This document shows positions 58,820-64,000 of a DNA stretch of 64,000 nucleotides, in pieces. The stretch lies in the NCBI GenBank assembly GCA_049889095.1, contig JBLJFK010000001.1, one strand, 5' to 3'. The stretch comes from Ewingella sp049889095 (GTDB lineage Bacteria; Pseudomonadota; Gammaproteobacteria; Enterobacterales; Enterobacteriaceae). The notes under the pieces are model-generated. The model was not told where the DNA came from, searched no databases, and saw nothing but the letters and a program-made list of their open reading frames with translations. The translations under genes and the position numbers were made by a program. The stretch's first letter is position 1. Every line of letters begins with the position of its first letter.

Positions 58820-60184
58820 TTAATCACATTGTACTTTGATAGCCAGCCCACCTCGTGAAGTTTCACGGTATTTGGCATTCATGTCCTTACCCGTTTCGTA
58901 CATGGTCTCGATAACTTTGTCGAGTGAAACCCGTGGTTCACTGGTACGACGCAGCGCCATCCGGGCTGAGTTAATGGCCTTCACCGAAGCAATAGCGTTG
59001 CGCTCAATGCAGGGAACCTGCACCTGACCGGCCACCGGATCGCAGGTAAGCCCCAGGTTGTGCTCCATGCCTATTTCAGCGGCAATACAGACCTGAACCG
59101 GGCTTCCCCCCAGCAACTCGGCCAAACCTGCCGCCGCCATCGAGCAGGCAACACCGACTTCTCCCTGGCAGCCAACTTCCGCACCTGAAATCGAAGCATT
59201 CATCTTATAGAGAATGCCGATAGCCCCGCAGGTCAGGAAATAGCGCAGATAAATGTCCGGGCTGACCGACTCTATGAACTGGTCATAATAGGCCAGTACC
59301 GCCGGAACAATCCCGCAGGCACCGTTGGTCGGTGCGGTTACCACTCGCCCACCTGCGGCGTTTTCTTCATTCACCGCCAATGCGAACATATTGACCCAGT
59401 CAATCACGTTCATCGGGTCATTGGACAGTTTATCATTGGAGACCAACATACGGCGCAACGCAGAGGCCCGGCGAGGTACGCGCAGCGGCCCAGGCAATAC
59501 GCCTTCGGTATTTAAACCGCGATCGATACAGGCCTGCATGGTGCGCCAGATGGTTTCGAAATACTGTTCGATATCTTGCTTGCTGTGCTGTGCCAACTCG
59601 TTCTGCATCATGAGCCCTGACAGCGAGAGACCCGCATCTTTGCATTTAGCTAACATTTCACTGGCTGAATTAAAGGCGTAAGGCACGCTTACTTCGTCGA
59701 GAACCGGTTGGCCGAAATGCTCATCGTCGACGATAAATCCCCCGCCAACGGAATAGTAGGTTTTGCTATAAAGCAATGTATCGCCGGCAAAAGCATGAAT
59801 CTGCATCGCATTTTCATGCTTAGGTAAATTCTCACCACGGAATACCATGCCGCTATCACGCGGGAAATCGACTTCGTGATGCGTTTCACCTAACGGCAGA
59901 CGCTCTTGTTGCTCAACATCGCGGATAAAATGAGGAATGCCGTCAATATCCACCGTATCGGGTTTATTACCCGCCAGGCCAAGAATAATGGCGATATCTG
60001 TGTGATGCCCTTTACCGGTCAGTGAGAGTGAACCGTAGACATCCACTGCAACACGCGTCACGTCAGGCATTATGCCCTTTTCAAGCAGATCATCAGCGAA
60101 CTGTTTGCCTGCTTTCATGGGGCCCAAAGTATGGGAACTGGAAGGGCCAATCCCGACCTTGAACATGTCGAAAACGCTAATCAC
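58820..60184 (-). CDS. sdaA: L-serine ammonia-lyase SdaA
   Basis: A 454-residue iron-sulphur enzyme that deaminates L-serine to pyruvate and ammonia. N-terminal FDMFKVGIGPSSSHTLGPMK and SLTGKGHHTDIAIILGLAGN; cluster and substrate motifs APTNGACGIVPAVLAYY, ASISGAEVGCQGEVGVACS and EHNLGLTCDPVAGQVQVPC. GTG 60184 with ACAGGAG upstream matches the E. coli start; the longer frame to 60229 is not needed. Confidence 0.96.
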   Translation of the reverse strand: MISVFDMFKVGIGPSSSHTLGPMKAGKQFADDLLEKGIMPDVTRVAVDVYGSLSLTGKGHHTDIAIILGLAGNKPDTVDIDGIPHFIRDVEQQERLPLGETHHEVDFPRDSGMVFRGENLPKHENAMQIHAFAGDTLLYSKTYYSVGGGFIVDDEHFGQPVLDEVSVPYAFNSASEMLAKCKDAGLSLSGLMMQNELAQHSKQDIEQYFETIWRTMQACIDRGLNTEGVLPGPLRVPRRASALRRMLVSNDKLSNDPMNVIDWVNMFALAVNEENAAGGRVVTAPTNGACGIVPAVLAYYDQFIESVSPDIYLRYFLTCGAIGILYKMNASISGAEVGCQGEVGVACSMAAAGLAELLGGSPVQVCIAAEIGMEHNLGLTCDPVAGQVQVPCIERNAIASVKAINSARMALRRTSEPRVSLDKVIETMYETGKDMNAKYRETSRGGLAIKVQCD

Positions 60185-60408
60185 GTTGAGTACTCCTGTT
60201 TTGGGAGATGGCACTGAAATATGCGGCATGCACGGATAGATTTACTGTGTAATTCGTAATTGATAGTGGATTATCGCAGTTTTACGCATGACTTAACACA
60301 CAGTCTAAAAGGGGTTGTGACGTAAAGTTGTTTTTTTCGCATGAAATAAATTAATTTGAAGCAAAAATGTGATCAGCTTGTAATTATTTAGCCATAAATG
60401 CCCATTCT

Positions 60409-60990
60409 TCAGACGCGAATCTGCTCGGCGAGTCGCCGAATAATGGCGGCGGTCAGCCCCCAAACAAATTGCTGTTGATACCATGAGAGGTAAATTCGGT
60501 GATGCAACCCACCACGGTGAATATCGAGCGGGTGATAGCGGGCGAGATTAAACGCCTCTTCGAGAGGGATCTCGAATAACTCCGCCACTTCGTCTTCGCA
60601 GGGATGTAACGGCACATCTATCGGCAGTAAACCAATCACCGGTGTGACCTGAAATCCGCTGCTGCTGTCGAGCGGTGCGAGCGTACCTAACACGTTGACG
60701 TCAGTGGGAGGGATTGCCACTTCTTCGTACGCTTCCCGCAGGGCGGTATCAATCAGTGAGGGATCCGATGCATCAGCGGCACCGCCGGGGAAGGCTACCT
60801 GGCCGGCGTGTTTGCGCAGAAAGTCTGAGCGTCTGGTCAGCAACAGCGTCGGCTGCTCGCGGCAGATGATCGGAATAAGCACCGCAGCATGGCGATGCCC
60901 GCGCACCGCAGACGGCAGCGTCGGGGGTAGCTGGAGTTGAAAGCGGCAGATAAACTCCAGTACTGCCGGTGAGTAGCGTGATGGCTCCAT
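60409..60990 (-). CDS. nudL: CoA pyrophosphatase NudL
   Basis: A 193-residue Nudix hydrolase. The Nudix region is KHAGQVAFPGGAADASDPSL with ALREAYEEVAIPP, and the CoA-specific UPF0035 stretch RHAAVLIPII precedes it. It should cleave CoA to phosphopantetheine and ADP. ATG 60990 matches the E. coli start; a TTG at 61011 with GGAG upstream, overlapping the pabB stop, is an alternative. It lies downstream of pabB in one unit. Confidence 0.9.
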   Translation of the reverse strand: MEPSRYSPAVLEFICRFQLQLPPTLPSAVRGHRHAAVLIPIICREQPTLLLTRRSDFLRKHAGQVAFPGGAADASDPSLIDTALREAYEEVAIPPTDVNVLGTLAPLDSSSGFQVTPVIGLLPIDVPLHPCEDEVAELFEIPLEEAFNLARYHPLDIHRGGLHHRIYLSWYQQQFVWGLTAAIIRRLAEQIRV

Positions 60991-61007
60991 TGGCGTTTCA
61001 GGCCTAA

Positions 61008-62384
61008 TCAAGGCTGCTGTACTCCCAATTGCGGCAAAATGCAGGCGAGCTTATCGAAGGTTTCCTGGTATTCGGCCTGCTCTTCGCTGTCGGCCACGAT
61101 GCCACCTCCGGCCCAACAATAAATATTGCCCGCTTCGGTCAGCAGAGTGCGGATGGTGATACTGCTGTCCATGGTGCCGCAGCAGCTGATATAGGCGATG
61201 CTCCCGCAGTAGGCGTTGCGACGGTGCGGTTCAAGCTGTTCGATAATTTGCATGGCGCGAATTTTCGGCGCGCCAGTGATGGAACCTCCGGGGAAACAGG
61301 CGCGTAGCAGTTGGCTGGCGTGGCACTCTGGCGGTAATTGTGCCGTGATGGTACTTACCAGATGATGCACTGCGGGAAAAGGCTCGACCACAAACAGTTC
61401 CGGCACGCGCACGCTGCCGGGCGTCGCAACGCGCCCCAGATCGTTGCGCATCAGATCAACAATCATCAGGTTCTCAGCGCGATCTTTTTCTGAGGCGGCG
61501 AGGCGTAATGCCTGTCTGGCGTCGGCTTGAGGATCCTCCAGTCTTGGCAGCGTACCTTTAATTGGCCTCGTTTCTACCTGATGACCTTCCAGCCACAGGA
61601 AGCGTTCCGGCGAAAAGCTCATAACCGCATTATCTTCCAGGCGGATAAATGCAGAGAAGGGGGCGCAGTTAGCCGCGTTCAGCCGCAGAAATTCCTGCCA
61701 TTCATCGCCTGAATAGCGGCTGGAAAAACGCTGCGCCAGATTGATTTGATAGCAGTCGCCACTGAGCAGATACTCCTGAATCTGACGGAATTTTTCGCCA
61801 TACTCTTGGCGACTCATGTTTGCCTGCCAGCCACTATTTAACTTAAATTTCACGGGGACAGTTGGGATTGAAAAACCTTCCAGCCAATTTAGGCGGGCCT
61901 GAAGGTCACCCTGGCACACCAACGTCAGACGTTGTAAGTGATGATCGGCCACCAAAGCCCAATCGTAAATCCCCACCGCCATATCTGGTAAATGAATATC
62001 TTGCCGGGCCGTGATAGGCAGAGTTTCAATACGACGCCCAAGATCATAGCCAAACAGGCCGAGTGCGCCGCCTAAAAACGGCAGGTCAGGATGGGGCTCA
62101 GCCTGTAAACCGCACTGCGCCAACTGCTGTTCCAGCAACATAAAAGGATCTGCATCGCTGAAAAGCGTGTTCTGACGCGAGACGATTTCGGTTTTTGCTC
62201 CCCGGGTCGTCAGTTTAATCAGCGGATCGGCGACCAGAATATCAAACCGGTTATGCGCATGCTGCGCGGAACCGGAATGCAGAAGCATCGCCCACGGCTG
62301 TGAAGATAGCGGGGCAAACCGCGTGAGCAGGGCGTCAGGTTGGTGATCAAGCTGATAAAATGTCAGGGAATGGGCAGGTTGCAT
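61008..62384 (-). CDS. pabB: aminodeoxychorismate synthase component I PabB
   Basis: A 458-residue chorismate-using enzyme that, with PabA, makes 4-amino-4-deoxychorismate for folate. Conserved segments are CYQINLAQRFSSRY, SPERFLWLEGHQVETRPIKG, ENLMIVDLMRNDLGRVA, CFPGGSITGAPKIRAMQII and YCGSIAYI. The start is set at ATG 62384, though in-frame GTG 62396 and ATG 62435 exist. The nudL start lies at or near its stop. Confidence 0.94.
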   Translation of the reverse strand: MQPAHSLTFYQLDHQPDALLTRFAPLSSQPWAMLLHSGSAQHAHNRFDILVADPLIKLTTRGAKTEIVSRQNTLFSDADPFMLLEQQLAQCGLQAEPHPDLPFLGGALGLFGYDLGRRIETLPITARQDIHLPDMAVGIYDWALVADHHLQRLTLVCQGDLQARLNWLEGFSIPTVPVKFKLNSGWQANMSRQEYGEKFRQIQEYLLSGDCYQINLAQRFSSRYSGDEWQEFLRLNAANCAPFSAFIRLEDNAVMSFSPERFLWLEGHQVETRPIKGTLPRLEDPQADARQALRLAASEKDRAENLMIVDLMRNDLGRVATPGSVRVPELFVVEPFPAVHHLVSTITAQLPPECHASQLLRACFPGGSITGAPKIRAMQIIEQLEPHRRNAYCGSIAYISCCGTMDSSITIRTLLTEAGNIYCWAGGGIVADSEEQAEYQETFDKLACILPQLGVQQP

Positions 62385-62549
62385 GGCAGGTTTCACGGTT
62401 CTGGAGAATTTCAGGACAGGCTGTGATCCTAGCATAGAATAGGCCAGCGGAAGAAGAAGGGGTATACTGTCGGGTCAATCATGATGGTTGCGCTCACATA
62501 GCGCCATTTTCATCCGAATTCATGCAGTACCCATAAACAGGACACTCCC

Positions 62550-62729
62550 ATGCTTGCAGGTATGCCTTCACTTTCACACAGCGAACAGGAACAGGCCGCC
62601 GACCGTATCCGTGAGATGATGGCCGGTGGAATGAGCAGTGGTGAAGCCATTGCTACGGTAGCAGAGGAAATTCGCGCTAAACATAAAGGCGATCGTGTAA
62701 CCGCTATTTTTGACGACGAAGACGAATAA
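62550..62729 (+). CDS. yoaH: YoaH (UPF0181) small protein
   Basis: A 59-residue protein, MLAGMPSLSHSEQEQAADRI then REMMAGGMSSGEAIATVAEE, ending in FDDEDE, matching E. coli YoaH. Divergent from pabB, as in E. coli. Function unknown. It is followed by a bidirectional terminator. Confidence 0.92.
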   Translation: MLAGMPSLSHSEQEQAADRIREMMAGGMSSGEAIATVAEEIRAKHKGDRVTAIFDDEDE

Positions 62730-62774
62730 CCGACACGCTACTCAGTCATAAATTATGTATATAACAATGCGATG

Positions 62775-62806
62775 AAAAAACGGGCCCTTTTGCTGGCCCG
62801 TTTTTA
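62775..62806. terminator. bidirectional terminator between yoaH and purT
   Basis: ACGGGCC-CTTTTGCT-GGCCCGT with A6 before and T5 after, serving both convergent genes. Confidence 0.93.
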
Positions 62807-62829
62807 TTACTTTGAATCTGGGGCTAAAA

Positions 62830-64000
62830 TTAGCCTTTCACGATCACTGCCGCCGCAGCCTGCTTCGCAGTTTCAACCGCTTGCTCTACGTTGTCACCAA
62901 TCGACAACGCCACGCCCAGACGGCGTTTACCACTGATTGCTGGTTTGCCAAATAAACGCACCTGATTTGATCCTGTCAGCGCGTGCTCCAGCCCGCTAAA
63001 CGAGACATTGTTGCTGTTTAGCTCCGGTAAAATGACGGCTGAGGCCGCCGGGCCAAACTGGCGGATCAGCCCGATAGGCAGTCCGAGGAAGGCGCGGACG
63101 TGCAGAGCGAATTCAGACAGGTCCTGAGAAATCAGCGTCACCATGCCAGTGTCATGCGGGCGTGGAGAAACCTCACTGAATATCACGTCATCGCCACAAA
63201 TAAACAGTTCCACGCCAAACAGCCCTTTACCGCCCAGCGCCTTAACCACGTTGGCTGAGATCTCTTTGGCGCGTTGCAGGGCTAGTTCACTCATCTGCTG
63301 CGGTTGCCAGGACTCGCGGTAGTCGCCATCTTCCTGACGGTGGCCGATAGGGGCGCAGAAATGAATCCCATCAATGGCGCTGATGGTCAACAGAGTAATT
63401 TCGAAATCAAATTTAACCAGCCCCTCGACGATCACTCGTCCACCACCGGCCCGGCCGCCTTGTTGAGCGTACTCCCAGGCTTGCAGCAGTGTCTCTTCGC
63501 TGCGGATCAGGCTTTGGCCTTTACCGGATGAACTCATCACCGGTTTGATGATACATGGATAGCCAATCTCATTGACCGCCGCACGGAACGAGGCTTCGTC
63601 ATCGGCAAACTTGTAGGTTGAGGTCGGCAGTTGCAATGTTTCGGCGGCCAAACGACGAATACCTTCGCGGTTCATGGTCAGACGCGTCGCTTGTGCACAT
63701 GGCACCACGTTGTGGCCCTGTTTCTCCAGCTCCACCAGCATACTGGTCGCAATAGCTTCGATTTCAGGCACGATGAAATCAGGACGCTCGCTTTCGATGA
63801 CCTGTTTTAGTGCTTCGCCGTCGAGCATATTGATCACATGACTGCGATGAGCGACTTGCATCGCCGGCGCATCGGCATAGCGGTCAACGGCAATGACCTC
63901 CAAACCAAGACGCTGGCATTCAATGGCCACTTCTTTACCCAGTTCGCCAGAGCCCAATAACATCACGCGAGTTGCGCCAGAGCGCAGTGCAGTACCGATG
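62830..64000 (-). CDS. purT: formate-dependent GAR transformylase PurT (5' end cut off)
   Basis: At least 390 residues of an ATP-grasp enzyme that makes formyl-GAR from GAR, formate and ATP in purine synthesis. Signatures: GTALRSGATRVMLLGSGELG, IVPEIEAIATSMLVELEKQG, IIKPVMSSSGKGQSLIRSEE, FDFEITLLTISA and FSEVSPRPHDTGMVTLISQD. The in-frame ATG at 63966 is internal; codons continue to the window edge as the family's first residues, so only about three residues are missing. Confidence 0.96.
   Translation of the reverse strand, partial: IGTALRSGATRVMLLGSGELGKEVAIECQRLGLEVIAVDRYADAPAMQVAHRSHVINMLDGEALKQVIESERPDFIVPEIEAIATSMLVELEKQGHNVVPCAQATRLTMNREGIRRLAAETLQLPTSTYKFADDEASFRAAVNEIGYPCIIKPVMSSSGKGQSLIRSEETLLQAWEYAQQGGRAGGGRVIVEGLVKFDFEITLLTISAIDGIHFCAPIGHRQEDGDYRESWQPQQMSELALQRAKEISANVVKALGGKGLFGVELFICGDDVIFSEVSPRPHDTGMVTLISQDLSEFALHVRAFLGLPIGLIRQFGPAASAVILPELNSNNVSFSGLEHALTGSNQVRLFGKPAISGKRRLGVALSIGDNVEQAVETAKQAAAAVIVKG

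Overview
The window reads as the chromosome of a member of the Enterobacterales, probably Yersiniaceae or a close relative. The right-hand backbone (yebW, yobH, mgrB, yebO, yobF-cspC, rlmA, mntP, yobD, manXYZ, yoaE, pdeD, sdaA, nudL, pabB, yoaH, purT) is close to the Escherichia coli gene set at protein level, with differences such as an extended MgrB N-terminus and non-E. coli small genes. The genus is inference; no rRNA or tRNA gene is visible.

Positions 1 to about 36.5 kb are most of an apparently intact temperate phage in the chromosome. The integrase and repressor lie left of the window. Visible in order: a Cro/YdaS-type regulator and YmfL-like protein; an O-like replication initiator with an internal iteron array; an adenine and a repeat-rich cytosine DNA methyltransferase; RusA; a Rha/KilAC protein; a DUF968 protein; antiterminator Q; a leftward accessory gene with zinc-ribbon and HEPN-like motifs; two holin candidates, a GH19 endolysin and Rz/Rz1; small accessory genes; a probable cos region; a lambda-type head module (Nu1-like, gpA, gpW, gpB, S49 protease, acidic scaffold candidate, gpD, gpE, FII); and a Mu-type contractile tail module (sheath, tube, chaperone with a programmed -1 frameshift, tape measure, gp43 to gp48 homologues, short fibre, fibre chaperone). 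The phage is therefore a lambda-head/Mu-tail mosaic. Its right end carries umuD-umuC behind a LexA box.

The right attachment site is marked at 36420-36587 by a duplicated 3' end of icd, as in e14 and phage 21. An integrase C-terminal remnant just after it suggests that a second, now decayed element once used the same site. From 36.8 to 38.5 kb the DNA is a graveyard: an unusual long palindrome and a broken diguanylate cyclase, plus one intact BamE-like lipoprotein gene.

From 38.5 kb on the DNA is ordinary backbone: the SOS-type nuclease Cho, small stress and envelope genes, an OppA-like binding protein, the MgrB/YebO/YobH group, YobF-CspC, RlmA, the manganese exporter MntP behind a yybP-ykoY riboswitch, the mannose PTS operon behind a probable Mlc/NagC-type operator, YoaE, a CSS-EAL c-di-GMP phosphodiesterase, serine deaminase, NudL-PabB, YoaH, and PurT running off the right edge.
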